64,000 nt of DNA from Ailurus styani. Taxonomy: Eukaryota; Chordata; Mammalia; Carnivora; Ailuridae. Of the stretch, positions 1 through 9,775 are shown in pieces (positions within the stretch are counted from its first letter, which is position 1; every line of letters begins with the position of its first letter). The DNA lies in contig LNAC01000109.1 of assembly GCA_002007465.1 (NCBI GenBank), forward strand, positions 1,148,117-1,212,116. Direction: 5' to 3'. Under the pieces are notes generated by a model that saw only the letters and a program-made list of their open reading frames with translations, ran no database searches and was not told the DNA's origin. The position numbers and the translations under genes are program-made.

Positions 1-37
1 CAGTCTATAGTATCTCTTGTACCCAAACAAAAACAAA

Positions 38-130
38 TGGGAATAAAAGGCACTGCATAAGGAATATAACCAATGATACAGTAATAGGAATATGTAGGGT
101 CAAAAGACTTGTAATCTCTCCGAGACAGGT
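38..130 (+). mobile_element. L1 3'-UTR fragment
   Basis: The stretch resembles the carnivore L1 3' untranslated region (a run like 'ggaataaaaggcactgcata' followed by 'ggaatataaccaatgataca'). The same motif recurs in the better-preserved L1 ends near 10,690 and 52,580. It is truncated and has no tail. It precedes an ORF2-derived piece, so the two cannot be one collinear insertion. Confidence 0.5.
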
Positions 131-264
131 ATTGTTGTACAGATGCTAGATGAAGGCCAATAGCTATGCAATGTAAGGAGCTCTTGGTTGTAAGTGAAAA
201 GCACTACCATACAAAAATGGAGTCGACTATATAGTCACAGATAATTCACATGAGAGCAAACCCA

Positions 265-715
265 CATTGCTGGAAAACGTGTGGAAAGATGTGCCCATTC
301 TCTGCTAGTCGGAGAGACGCAAATTAAAGCCACCATGAGATATCACCTTGCACTCGTCAGAGTGGAAAACACTAGAAAGAGTGATAGCAGCCATCGCTAG
401 CAGGGAAGGAGTCTCCTCCGGTGTGAGCCTGTTTCCGCCTTCGGGAAAAGCCCTCTGGGAGCATTTATCGCCAAATTAAAAAATCAGGTATCTCATGGCT
501 AAGAGTCCCTACTCGGAGGGGCCCTGGCACAGAAATAAAAGCAATGATGAGTTGCCTGCAGGCTTCTTCATCGGGCAAAGCTCTGGAAACAGAATGAGGG
601 GTCACAAGTAGGAGAGTATCGATAGAAATGATGGCCCACCCCCACCGTGGGATAGAATGCAGCCATTAAGAGGAGAGAATCAGAGTCCTATGACATGATT
701 CAGACAGGCTCCCCC
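265..715 (+). mobile_element. Degraded L1 ORF2 fragment
   Basis: Two islands match the 3' part of L1 ORF2 in order: 'gacgcaaattaaagccacca' with 'gagatatcaccttgcac' after it, near 315-355, and 'atagaatgcagccattaaga' near 650. The reading frame is broken throughout, so it is a dead copy. Sequence between the islands is much diverged. The part from 131 to 264 is unassigned. Confidence 0.6.
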
Positions 716-950
716 AAGCTCTTTTCCAAGGCCACCCACCGGAACACCACTGTTCGTGTTCTCAAGGAATAACTGACCTGGGAAGACCACTGACCACTCA
801 TTGGAAGAGCTAAGATTTTATTCACCTCCCAAGAACCAATTTCATCCCCTAGAGGTGAATATTGTTCCCATTTAAAAAAATGCAAGTTTAGTGGGATTTC
901 CACAAGGTCCTCTAGAGTAAAAGATCAATGTAGATAAAAACAAACAGTTG

Positions 951-1097
951 GGGCGCCTGGGTGGCTCAGTGGGTTAAGCCTCTGCCTTCGGCTCAGGTCA
1001 TGATCTCAGGGTCCTGGGATCGAGGCCCGCATCGGGCTCTCTGCTCAGCAGGGAGCCTGCTTCTCCCTCTCCCTCTGCCTGCCTCTCTGCCTGCTTG

Positions 1098-1155
<58 letters not shown>

Positions 1156-1186
1156 CAAATAAATAAATAAAATCTTAAAAAAAAAA
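951..1186 (+). mobile_element. CAN-SINE (young, mustelid-like type)
   Basis: This is a tRNA-derived SINE with an intact A box (tggctcagtgggttaag, about 961-977) and B-box region (gggatcgaggccc), a pyrimidine-rich body, a long TC run, 'aaataaataaataaaatctt' and a short poly(A) tail. A target-site duplication of about 16 bases with two mismatches flanks it (932-947 and 1187-1202). The 'gcctgcctctctgcctgctt' segment resembles the mustelid subfamily. Confidence 0.95.
1101..1151 (+). repeat. (TC)n microsatellite
   Basis: About 25 uninterrupted TC units lie inside the SINE body, expanded from the short TC tract normally found there. It is likely length-polymorphic. Confidence 0.97.
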
Positions 1187-1340
1187 AGATAAAGACCAAC
1201 AGGTCACAGAAGGCACCTGGGTTAGCAGCATGGGGGAGTGGGAAGGGAATAGTGGTGGAGGCAGAAGTGAGACCAGGAAGAAGACTTTTAGGGAGGAAGA
1301 AGAGTAAGATAATCCGGAACAGGCAAGGCCGGGGTCGGGG

Positions 1341-1530
1341 GTAGTGCTTGGGTGGCTCAGTTGGTTAAGCGGCTGCCTTCAGCTCAGGTCACTATCCCAG
1401 GGTCCTGGGATCGAACCCCACATCGGGCTCCCTGCTCAGCAGGGAGTCTGCTTCTCCCTCTGCCGGCTGCTCTGCCTACTTGTGCTCTCTCTATCTCTCT
1501 AATAAATAAATAAAATCTCTAAAAAAAAAA
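1341..1530 (+). mobile_element. CAN-SINE
   Basis: The full tRNA-like head (ggtggctcagttggttaag), 'ggtcctgggatcgaacccc' and 'taaataaataaaatctct' plus A tail are present. Flanking copies of 'ac(a/g)ggcaaggc' at 1319-1329 and 1531-1541 form a target-site duplication with one mismatch. Confidence 0.93.
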
Positions 1531-1664
1531 ACGGGCAAGGCAGAAAGAGGTTTTCAAGCATATAAATGATTGCATTGGTATACTGTGCAAAATTTTGTGC
1601 CAATGTGAACATACAAATAAAGACTATAAGTGAAAAATAATCATTATTTTAAAAACTGTGAAGG

Positions 1665-1800
1665 TGGGGTTCTGGAGTGGCTCAGTTGGTTAAGCATCCA
1701 ACTCTTGATTTCAGCTCAGGTCCTGGTCTCAGGGTTGTGAGATCCAGCCCCGTGTTGGGCTCTGAGCTGGGTGTAGAGCCTGCCTAAGATTCTGTCTCTC
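1665..1800 (+). mobile_element. Older CAN-SINE, 5' part (split by another SINE)
   Basis: This is an older subfamily head, recognised by 'actcttgatttcagctcagg' and 'ggttgtgagatccagcccc', running into 'cctaagattctgtctctc'. The copy is interrupted by the SINE at 1801-1980, and its pyrimidine tail resumes at 1981. Confidence 0.9.
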
Positions 1801-1980
1801 CTGGGGCACCTGAGTGGCTAACTCAGTTAAGTGTCTTCCTTCGGCTCAGGTCCTGGGATGGAGCCCCATGATGGGTTCCCTGTTCAGCATGGAGTCTGCT
1901 TGTCCCTCTCCCTCTAGCCCTCCCCCAGCTTGTGCTCCCTCTTACTGTCAAATAAATAATAAAATCTCTTTAAAAAAAAA
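1801..1980 (+). mobile_element. CAN-SINE nested inside an older SINE
   Basis: A complete copy runs from 'ggggcacctgagtggct' to 'aaataaataataaaatctct' plus a poly(A) tail. It is flanked by 15-base target-site duplications with one mismatch (1786-1800 and 1981-1995), both derived from the tail of the host SINE. It therefore inserted after the host element. Confidence 0.93.
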
Positions 1981-2014
1981 AAGATTCTCTCTCTTTCCCT
2001 CTGCCCCTCCCTAA
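1981..2014 (+). mobile_element. Older CAN-SINE, 3' tail (continuation)
   Basis: 'aagattctctctctttccct' and 'ctgcccctcccta' continue the pyrimidine tail of the SINE that starts at 1665, displaced by the nested insertion. Confidence 0.85.
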
Positions 2015-2174
2015 AGGCTCACGTAGCAACCTGAACATTCCCTTGGAGAAATCCCACATGTTGCTGGCCTGAAGTGGGTTACAGTCCAGCTATATCAATG
2101 TCTCTCTGTTCCCCAAATAGGCTGATCCTTTCAGGACCTCATGCCTCTGTGTATCCTGTTTCCTCTGCCACGGA

Positions 2175-2470
2175 TGCTCCTATGGGTTGAACTGTGTCCC
2201 CTAAAAATTCATATGTTGATATCTTAACCCCAAGTAATTCAGAAAGTGACTGCATTTGGGAATAAGGTCTTTACAGGGGCAATCAAGTTAAAGTGAGGTC
2301 GGTAGGGAGAGCTGTAATTCCATATGACCAGTGTCCTTACAAAATGGGGAAATTTGAACAAAGAGACAGACACATCCGTCTGAAATTGAAGCTACTAGAA
2401 GCTACTAGAAGCTAGGAGAGAAGCCTGGAGCTAATCCTTCCCTAGGGCCTTCAGAGAGTACATGACACTG
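2175..2470 (+). mobile_element. MLT1-type MaLR solo LTR (5' part)
   Basis: It shows the MaLR LTR order: 'gggttgaactgtgtccc', 'aaattcatatgttgat', 'tgaggtc', 'gaccagtgtccttac', then 'gaagctaggagagaagcc'. There is no internal coding region and the 3' end is missing. A 10-base unit (gctactagaa) is tandemly repeated at 2391-2410. Confidence 0.85.
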
Positions 2471-3014
2471 AGGAATGCTTTATCTCCAACATCTAACCCC
2501 CAAAATGATGAAAAACCAAATTTCTGTGGTTTCGGCCAGTTTGCATCACTTCGTCCTGACAGTCCTAGGAAATGAATACATTTTCCCTCTTGTCTGGCTC
2601 GCGAACTCCTAAGCATCCTACAGGATCTTACATCCTCTGCAGGGGCTTCCCAAATTAATCATCCCTTTCCTCATCTGGGTCCCAGTAATATTTTGTGCAT
2701 GCCCATCCTATAGTACTTACAAATCTGATTTAAATTATTTAATAATTGGAATTACATTTAAATGTAATTCTCCGCTAGACCCTGACCCACCGCCTCGGAA
2801 GACACAGGCCATGAGTCTCTAGATGTACTTTTGCATCTGCTGGAGCCCAGGGGCATTACTGAGCACAAAGCAAGTGGCTCATAAATACTTACCACACACT
2901 GGGAAAAACCTAAAACACGGCTTCCCCCTCCATCACCCCAAAGCAGGAAGAGACGCAAGTGAACGCGAGAGGCTCCCGGGACCGTCATTCTTCTCTCTCC
3001 GCAAGGCTCTTCAA
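2471..3014. other. Unassigned intergenic sequence
   Basis: No gene or confident repeat is seen. A stretch near 2850-2890 (gagcacaaagcaagtggctc, then ataaatact) resembles the 3' end of a MIR or L2 element, but is too short to call. The rest is AT-rich unique-looking sequence. Confidence 0.5.
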
Positions 3015-3120
3015 TTCTAGCAAATTGACTTAATAATGAAAATGTCTTTAATGGGGGCAATATGGCCAAAAGTAATTAACTCCCTAATTGAAATCTAGAA
3101 CTTTAAAAGTAATTAATGGG
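3015..3120. promoter_or_regulatory. AT-rich, homeodomain-site-rich block (candidate conserved element)
   Basis: Within about 105 bases there are five TAAT/ATTA-core clusters, including 'taataatg' (3031), 'agtaattaac' (3071), 'cctaattg' (3084) and 'gtaattaatg' (3109). No repeat signature is visible. Such density is typical of conserved developmental enhancers, but AT-rich DNA also produces it by chance. The regulatory role is inference. Confidence 0.35.
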
Positions 3121-3143
3121 AGGACCAAATTGTCCTTCACAGG

Positions 3144-3241
3144 AGGCGTGCCGGGGCGAACCAGCCCGCAGAGGGACTCTGTGCAGGTGTTGTCTGAGCA
3201 AAGCCCGGCGGCGGGCAGCCTGTGCGCCCGTCCACACGGTG
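3144..3241. other. Short CpG cluster
   Basis: About ten CpG dinucleotides occur in roughly 98 bases (for example cccggcggcgggc and gtgcgcccgtcc), in a window where CpG is otherwise scarce. It is too short for a standard CpG island. It abuts the homeodomain-site-rich block. A consensus-like splice donor (cggtgagtg) overlaps its right edge, but no exon is supported. Confidence 0.5.
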
Positions 3242-3744
3242 AGTGCTCCCCTGAATCCCTCAGGAGATGCCATCAGCCAGGGCTGGCAGGTGCCACTTCG
3301 CTCTATAAGAAGGAACATTTTTTTTTTAATGAGCAAAGATGTTCATCACCATTTTGCACTCTTGCGCTTGGAGGAAGGGGTGGGGCCGGGCTTTTGGAAT
3401 CGATGTGCATGGAGCCCCCACAAGAATCTGGGGATTCTGGCGTCCTTCCATCAGCTTGGAGGCTCTGGAGTTCACTCGACCCTGACTGCGGGGTTTTCTC
3501 TGGCTTCTTGCTGGCTGCCTCCCCCTCGCGCTTGCTGCAGCCTCCCCTCCCTGCCTCTAAGGAAGCGGCTGCTCAGCAGGGGATCAGTGATAACATATTG
3601 CACAACAGCAGATGGCATCTATATTTAGAGGCCCTTCAGAGGAAGGATTAATGCCATTTAGAACACACCACAGGCCAAGAAAACGAGAGTTGAGCGTTCC
3701 AAATGAATCCTTATAAAACCTCCATTTGTCCCCTGTTACCCGCT
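3242..3744. other. Unassigned sequence
   Basis: GC-moderate sequence with one T-run (3319-3328) and no recognised repeat. Open frames cross it (about 3088-3651) but none resembles a known protein or has supporting splice or initiation context. Confidence 0.5.
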
Positions 3745-4141
3745 GAGTTGTAACCTCCCCCTACAAATTCATATGATCCATGTGTTGAAATCCTCACCCC
3801 CAGGACCTCAGAATGCAACCGTATTTGGATGTAGGGCCTTTAAAGAGGTGATTAAGTTAAAATGAGGTCATTGGGGTAGAGCCTAATCCAACAGGACAGG
3901 TGTCCTTATAGGAAGAGGAAATTGGTCCCAGACAAACACAGAGGACACAGAGAGAAGTTGGCTGTCTGCATTCAAAAAAATAAAAGAGAGAGAGAGAGAG
4001 AGAGAGCTCAGAAGAGACCAAGCTGCCCATACCTCGATCTGGGACATCCAGCCTCCAGAACCAGGGGCAAAAATAAATTTCTGTTGTTTAAACCGCCCGG
4101 GCTGTGCTACTTGGTTTTGGCAGCCGAAGTTGACTAATGTC
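3745..4141 (+). mobile_element. MLT1-type MaLR solo LTR, near full length
   Basis: The 5' landmarks are 'gttgtaacctccccctac', 'catgtgttgaaatcctcacc', 'tgaggtcattggggt' and 'ggtgtccttatagg'. The 3' landmarks are 'ccagcctccagaacc', 'aaataaatttctgttgttta' and 'ggcagccgaagttgact'. It is non-coding. A GA microsatellite occupies its middle. Confidence 0.92.
3984..4006 (+). repeat. (GA)n microsatellite
   Basis: About 11 GA units lie inside the MLT1 LTR, where related LTRs carry a short GA/CT tract. Confidence 0.9.
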
Positions 4142-4189
4142 AGAGGACACAGCTTCATCTCCTTAGCTTGGTAAGTAGGCTCCACCAAC

Positions 4190-4475
4190 ACCCTCTTGGG
4201 TCCCTTCTGCCCTTTCCCAAGCCTCCCCTCCTCCAGGCACATGACCCTTCACCTGTTACCCCAACTACACCATGACCTTTCATGCCACAGGGCCTTAGCA
4301 CATGAACTTCTCTCTATGGGAATCACTCGCTTCACCCTCCTCTTGAAAAATCCAGCTCACCTTCCAGATTCAATTGAAATGCCCCCTCCCCAGAGAGGAC
4401 CACCCAAATCTCCCACCCCCACTCACACGAGAATCGGCAACTTCTGCTCTGCATTCTTCTTACTCTCCCTTCATG
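4190..4475 (+). mobile_element. L2 LINE fragment
   Basis: The order of motifs follows the L2 3' half: 'ccacagggccttagcacatg', a pyrimidine-rich run, then 'atccagctcaccttccagat' and 'agaggaccacccaaat'. It is highly diverged and non-coding. The open frames that cross it are chance. Confidence 0.6.
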
Positions 4476-4879
4476 CTCACCGCCTGGCCCGAGCTCTCTG
4501 GGGAGCAAGACCGTGTCTTTCCCAACTTTGAACTCCTGCTCATAATCAAGCCAGGACGAGGGAACTCAGCAGTGAAAGCCACTTCATTTGAAGGAGTCAT
4601 GGTGAGAGGAAGAGGAACTAGCAAGTGGCCAGCCAGGCTTTGCCCCCTGAAACAACCCCATGGATGTAACAGACCCAAACAGGACAGAGGCCACATATAC
4701 GCAGAATTAGGAACTCTGTGTTCTGTTCCTATTTTACTGGCACTAACTTGCCACGACTTGGCCTGTGACACTGACCCCTCTCTCCATTCGAAACTGGACT
4801 AGCTCATCCCTCGCTCTGAAAACAATCTAAGTGTCCGTGACTCTAGTGCCTTGGACAAAATAAAAGAAAAAGGACCTTT
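4476..4879. other. Unassigned sequence
   Basis: Mostly unique-looking sequence of medium GC. A continuation of the L2 fragment near 4500-4540 is possible. No gene is recognised. Confidence 0.45.
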
Positions 4880-5140
4880 TGCCCTCCACTCCCACATTGA
4901 TTCGCGCATTAATGTATTGAGCACGGATAACCTGCCAGGAGAGTTGGAAGTTTTCTGGAAAAGCAACATTTGAGCAGGATCTTGCAGAAGGAGACTCAGA
5001 AGTGGGAAACACACATACACGCGCACACACACACACATTTCCACAGAAATTAAATTTCCCAACTTCAAAGAATCCTTCCAACTCTTAACAATGTTATGCT
5101 TTTCCATTCCAGGCACAGAACAGTGGGTCCTTCAAAGCGT
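4880..5140 (-). mobile_element. L2 LINE fragment, reverse orientation
   Basis: 'gcattaatgtattgagcacg', then 'aacatttgagcaggatcttg', then 'ccattccaggcacagaacag' is the reverse-complement order of the L2 3' end. A CA repeat splits it at 5009-5037. It may extend to about 5480. Confidence 0.6.
5009..5037 (+). repeat. (CA)n microsatellite, interrupted
   Basis: A short imperfect CA tract with TA and CG interruptions lies within the L2 fragment. Confidence 0.85.
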
Positions 5141-5629
5141 GAGTTGGTGGGAGGAAGAGGGAATAAGACAGGTCCAGGGGTGGGAACACAGCAGACAAAG
5201 GTCAGGGGTGGAAAGCAAAGTGCACAACGGGGAGCGTGAGAGTCACGTTCTGGAAGAAGGAGGTGCCCACGGGCAGTGGGGAAGAGGACACAATTTGGCT
5301 GTGGATGGATGCACTTTGGAAGGGCTTGGAAGTTAACCTTCTGGGCAGTCCAGGAAGATTTCTGACCTACACAGCGGGCTAAGCAGATTTGTGTGTTGGG
5401 AAAAAAAGACTGCTGGAAGATGCCTGGACGTGGGGTGGAGAGGCTGATTCTGGAGGCAACAACCAGTTTGGAGGCCAAGGATTTGGCTCAGGAGACACGT
5501 GATGGGTCCTGCGGCAGATCCCGGGCTGGGCTGCAGGGGGCGGCCTGGGTTCACCACCGTGGCTCCCCTCCCCATCTGCGGATAACAATCAGGGCAGGCC
5601 GGCCCCAGCAGGACTACTGATCACTTCAT
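5141..5629. other. Purine-rich unassigned sequence
   Basis: GC- and purine-rich sequence, possibly the more diverged continuation of the minus-strand L2. Overlapping open frames on both strands show no recognisable protein. Confidence 0.4.
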
Positions 5630-6150
5630 TAGATCCCAAATCCCCAGTAGAAATGAAAGAGCTTTAAATTCAATCATCAGTTGGAATGCTTCTCTTCTTA
5701 TCAGCGACAATCCATTGCCTCCGCTATGCACGCACGCACACACACGCACAGACGCGTGCAGTACCTTGGTCTTTTTGTGGGAAGCCAGCCTTATGTAACC
5801 TATTATTTAGTTTAGAGTAGATCTATGGGATTTAAATTGGAGGCTTCAGACAAATTGTATCTGAAATTGAAAGGGGGTGAAGTACCCAGATGTATCATCA
5901 ATTTAGGAAGATAACCAGAGCCTTCGGTGGCTACCGTGGCCTGTTTTATTCCACTGTTACTTAAAAGACTGCAAGCCCAGTCACTCTAAATTTCTCAATC
6001 TGGGCCTTTGACAGGAAGCTGAAGGATTCATCTGTAGACTTCTTTATTTTTCATTAAGACCCAGGCCTTTTCTTTCCCAGTGAATGAAGACAAGGCATCA
6101 GAATAGCAAACTGAGCTTCATTCTTTTCCTCCTTTCCCCACAGAATCCAT
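5630..6150. promoter_or_regulatory. Repeat-poor AT-rich block (candidate conserved element)
   Basis: No transposon signature is seen apart from a short CA-like tract at 5728-5760. Motifs such as 'cttatcagcgacaatcc' (GATA-like TTATC with an ACAAT core) and 'tttaaattcaatcatcag' give it the look of conserved non-coding DNA. This is inference from texture only. Confidence 0.3.
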
Positions 6151-6559
6151 TTGGAAAACAGGCTAGTTTACTGGATTTCGATGGAAGGAGAGCGTAGGGT
6201 CGGGAGTTTACAGAACAGCAAGTACACAAGGTTCCAGGAGATGGCCCTACCCTGCCTAAAAAGAGAAAAACAGAGTGTCTATGAGTCTAGGAAAGCAAAG
6301 AACAGCCTCATAATGTCCTGTAATGTCAGCAAGAGTGTCCTGGAAACTGAAATAGTTTGCAATTATAAATATTACCTTTGCATCTATTATTATGATAACA
6401 TTCATCAGGAAGGAACCCCTCAGAATGATGGGATCCTCATTTTACCCAGAAGCAGGAAAAAAAAATCAGCATCACCATTTAAACACCCACTTCTAACAGG
6501 ACACGAATTTTAGATCTCAATGACTCTTCAATGTCAGAGTCTGAGCTGTCCGCTCAAAC
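6151..6559. other. Unassigned sequence
   Basis: A 120-codon open frame spans 6151-6513 but its product is low-complexity and unlike any family I know. There is no repeat call. Confidence 0.4.
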
Positions 6560-6706
6560 CTCATGAGGTTAGAATCCTGTTCAAACACTTAGAAACTGTG
6601 CAGTGTTGGGCTGCGGAAGTAACCTCTCTGAGATCCATGTCCCTCGTTTGCAAATCAGAATAATGAAGGCACTTACATCCTCACGCAGTTGTTCTGAGAT
6701 GCACGT

Positions 6707-6708
<2 letters not shown>
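6560..6708 (+). mobile_element. MIR fragment
   Basis: The order 'atcctgttcaaacactt', 'gtaacctctctgagatcc', 'tcgtttgcaaatcagaataa', 'gttctgagatg' follows the MIR core and 3' region. It is very old and diverged, and its 3' end runs into an AC repeat. Confidence 0.65.

Positions 6709-6763
<55 letters not shown>
6709..6763 (+). repeat. (AC)n microsatellite
   Basis: About 27 perfect AC units, long enough to be highly polymorphic. Confidence 0.97.
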
Positions 6764-6764
<1 letters not shown>

Positions 6765-8029
6765 TTTTGGTAAAATGTTGACGACAGCCCATGGATGGTA
6801 AGGCCCCAATAAGTGATACCGGTTCCTGTAGTCACTGTTTCCTTTTATTGGATTTGCACAAAAAAAGCGACTTGTAATCTCACCCTCATCTCTTAAAAAA
6901 AGCTAGAGCTGGTCCTGCTCTCAGGTCTGAGTGTTTAAAAATATTTCAAAGGAAAGGCAGACGGGTTGGAGGGGGCGGGAGGCCTGAGGTATCTGGGGAG
7001 GGAAGACATCACAGATGGCCCATCAGGAACTTCACAGAGTGTCACATCCAGAGGTATCTGCCAGCTCAACCAGGGATGAATCTTCTATGAGGACCAGATG
7101 CTACTAATTGGCGAGGAATCCTGTGGCTGCCACCCAAAGAAGAGAACAAATTCTTTGCCACCACATGGCTCTTTTTTTTCCCTTCCAAGTGCAATGTGTT
7201 AACTCTTTCAAATAGTCATACCATCTTCCGTCTCCAAAAGCCCATGTCCACGTGTAGGAGATTCTTAAGCAAGGTACTAGAGCATTGATTTCATTGATTC
7301 TGATTCTCTGTTCAACAAGCAATGCTCTCTCCTGCATGATCTTTGGGGGAGCCATTGAGGGCACCCCCTGGATCAGAATTCAGCTTAGTGTTCCAGTGTG
7401 GCACGAAGAAGTTCGCTGCTTCCGTCCTGTGCCTGTTGCTCTCCTTAAACCAACCTCTGCCATGTCTCTCTCTCCCTTCCAAATCATCATCTTTTTCAAA
7501 GATAAGGATTGGTCTTTGTGCCCTCTACGGGGGTTCCCAGAGCCTATCAAAGGGCCTGCCACAGGCAAGAGCTTTGCTCAACAAGTAGATAAATATGACC
7601 AAGGCCCCCATTACATTTTTAGCTTTCCCACTGCCTCAATTCCCATACCTCAAATTAACACCATCTGCTCCCATCTCATCAAATTATTTCCCATCTCTTG
7701 AATACATCATGCACTCCCACACATCTATGCTTTCCTACACACTTGCCTTTCCATCTAGAATCCCCCCTGTAGGATGCGTCAAGCCCCATTAAAGAAGAAT
7801 ATTACAGAACAGAGGTCATAAAAACAACAGCCAGTGACTCCCGCCCACTTCCTGTATTTGTCAATGACATTTTAGTGAAATACATCCATGCCCGACTGTC
7901 GACATATTGTCTGTGGATGCTTCTGTGCTCCAACAGCAGAGTTGAGTAGCTACCCTGGAGATCACATGGCCTGTCAAGCCTCAGAGAGTCACTCAGAGCC
8001 CTTCTGCAGGGAAAGTTGCTGACCTTCAT
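6764..8029. other. Unassigned sequence
   Basis: About 1.3 kb without a confident repeat or gene. Open frames near 7285-7701 contain no recognisable domain. The texture is ordinary intergenic DNA with medium GC. Confidence 0.4.
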
Positions 8030-8216
8030 TCCAGACCCAAAACACACAGCAGCAGACTCTAGCTTGAATTCTACCTCTGCCCATCCATGGGTGGCTGTGG
8101 TTATTTCCTCTCTAAAAAAGAGATAAAAATCTATTTGATGAGACGATTCAAATAGTATGTGGGAAAAAATTCCACGTGTGGTATTCTGCAAAGGGTAGAT
8201 GCTCAATAAATATTTC
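8030..8216 (+). mobile_element. MIR-like fragment
   Basis: 'gaattctacctctgccc', then a run like 'ttatttcctctctaaaaaag' and 'gatgctcaataaatatt' match the order of MIR 5', core and 3' landmarks. Diverged. Confidence 0.5.
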
Positions 8217-8249
8217 CCTCTCTCCCTCTTTCTTCTTTTTCCTATGTAT

Positions 8250-8616
8250 CAGTGAGCTCAGGCTGCATAACAATATACCACAGCCTCGGTGGCTTAAACA
8301 ACAGAAGCTTATTTTCTCACAGTCCTAGAGGCTGGAAAACCAAAATCAAGGTGCCTTTATCCCCCACATGCTGATGGCCACCTTCTCACTGTGGTCTCAC
8401 ATCACCTTTCCACTGTGTACATACGGAGAGAGCCCTCTGGCATCTCTTCCTCCTCTTACAAGGATGCCAGTCCAAAGGATTAGCCCCACCCTCATGGCCT
8501 CCTTTAGTCTTCATTACCTTCTTACAAGCCCTATCTCTGAATACAGTCTTGATGGGGGTTAGGACTTTACCTTATGAATTGAGGGAGTGGGGAGCACACA
8601 ATTCAATCCATTACAA
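8250..8616 (-). mobile_element. MLT1-type MaLR solo LTR, reverse
   Basis: The reverse-complement landmarks are in order: 'tgagctcaggctgcataaca', 'ggtggcttaaacaacagaag', 'ttctcacagtcctagaggct', 'tagccccaccctcatggcc' and 'gggggttaggactttacc'. It is near complete and non-coding. Confidence 0.92.
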
Positions 8617-8756
8617 TCCACTTGATTCACTTTCCTTCTCCTCTAAACTTCTTGGACATCCACCTGGGATAAGTTGTATTTTTGGTCCCATTCTCCACCT
8701 CTCCTTCTTTATATCTATACCCTTTGCCATGTGCTTTTACACTTTCCATCACTAAA

Positions 8757-9142
8757 ATGGCAGAGTGTATTCCCTATCTTTTGACCTTGGGCTCAACCAT
8801 GTGACTTGCATTGGCCAAGAGAATGAGGTGGAAGTAGGAGTTTCCCAGCTCCAAGCTTTGATCCTAAATGAATTCACAAATTTCCACTTGCCTTCCTGAG
8901 TCTTTGCCAGTAAAGCAGCCATCTCACTTAACTCCAGCCTGGATCAGCCAGTCTCCAGCCAACCCAGCAAGTGTAACTGAGCCCAGCCAAGATCAGCAGA
9001 ACCAGCTAGCCAAGTTTAGTCTGTGCCAACCAACCCCCAGCTGACCCACCAATTTATGACCCACATATCTCTGCTCTTTAGCAAGAGACTTTGGGTTGTC
9101 TGTTAACAACAATTTTGTGGTATTAGCTAACTGATATACCAC
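8757..9142 (+). mobile_element. Older MLT1-type LTR
   Basis: 'aaccatgtgacttgcattgg', 'ccaagagaatgaggtgg' and the 3' end 'ttgtggtattagctaactga' match the older MLT1 subfamilies. The middle (8935-9055) contains a degenerate series of 'ccagcc/cagcca' units. Confidence 0.7.
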
Positions 9143-9169
9143 CATTCATTCTTCGAGATCCAAGTACAA

Positions 9170-9365
9170 TACCACCTTGTTTGGGTTCAAACTCTAGCTT
9201 CCCCATTTACTAGCTATGTTGTTTGGGGCAAGTGGATCAGCCTCTGTTTCTTCCTCTCTACAATGAAGATAAGAGCATGACACCATAGCTATTGTGAGAT
9301 TAAGGTGCAACTATTTAGGTAAGACGATGCATAGTAGACACTACATAACTGTTGGCTTCTTTTCC
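9170..9365 (+). mobile_element. MIR fragment
   Basis: 'gggttcaaactctagcttcc', 'tttactagctatgttg', 'cctctgtttcttcctctcta' and 'ttgtgagattaaggtgca' follow the MIR consensus order. Confidence 0.75.
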
Positions 9366-9489
9366 CATTCCTTCCTACTACAGGAAGCTTTCCAAGAAGT
9401 GCTGGGATAGAAGCAGTCACTTCTCACACTAAGTTTGTCACCTCCCTCTGTGCATATTACTTGTCACTTGGTCTGCTCCCCTCACTAGT

Positions 9490-9545
9490 TTGTGCAGAGG
9501 TTCTCAAACAGTAGCCATCAGAATCATCTGGAGGCAATTTCAAAC
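9490..9545 (+). mobile_element. Possible MER5-like hAT fragment
   Basis: 'gaggttctcaaacagtagcc' followed by 'atcagaatcatctggagg' resembles the end of a MER5-type non-autonomous hAT element. It is too short for a firm assignment. Confidence 0.4.
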
Positions 9546-9654
9546 AGACCAGTGAACAATCTTCACTTTAGTCCTGCTAAATATCTATGTTCAGGAAAGT
9601 ATACAGAAATTCCCAATCTTTATGTATATTCTCCCCTGTTAAGAAGCAATGAGC

Positions 9655-9775
9655 AGAAGACCTGGAGAAGCAGAAGCCATATCTCAGGATCACTGAATCT
9701 CTGAGTTCCCCCATCTGGCCTAACACAGAGAAGATGCTCAGGATGCATGTTTTGAGTGAATGAACTTTCTTAAAT
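9655..9775 (+). mobile_element. L2 or MIR 3'-end fragment
   Basis: 'ccccatctggcctaacacag' then 'agatgctcaggatgcatg' and 'gagtgaatgaac' resemble the conserved terminal region shared by L2 and MIR. Low certainty on family. Confidence 0.4.

Noticed and set aside
961..1030. tRNA-like A and B boxes
   Set aside because: These are the tRNA-derived heads of SINEs, repeated in every copy, not functional tRNA genes; no full cloverleaf or anticodon arm was supported.
3088..3651. 187-codon open frame over the CpG cluster, with a consensus-like splice donor at about 3,239
   Set aside because: A donor word alone is common; no acceptor, no protein similarity and two other overlapping frames of similar length are open.
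8935..9055. Series of ccagcc/cagcca words considered as a novel minisatellite
   Set aside because: The spacing is irregular and the series lies inside an older MLT1-type LTR that is known to contain such words.
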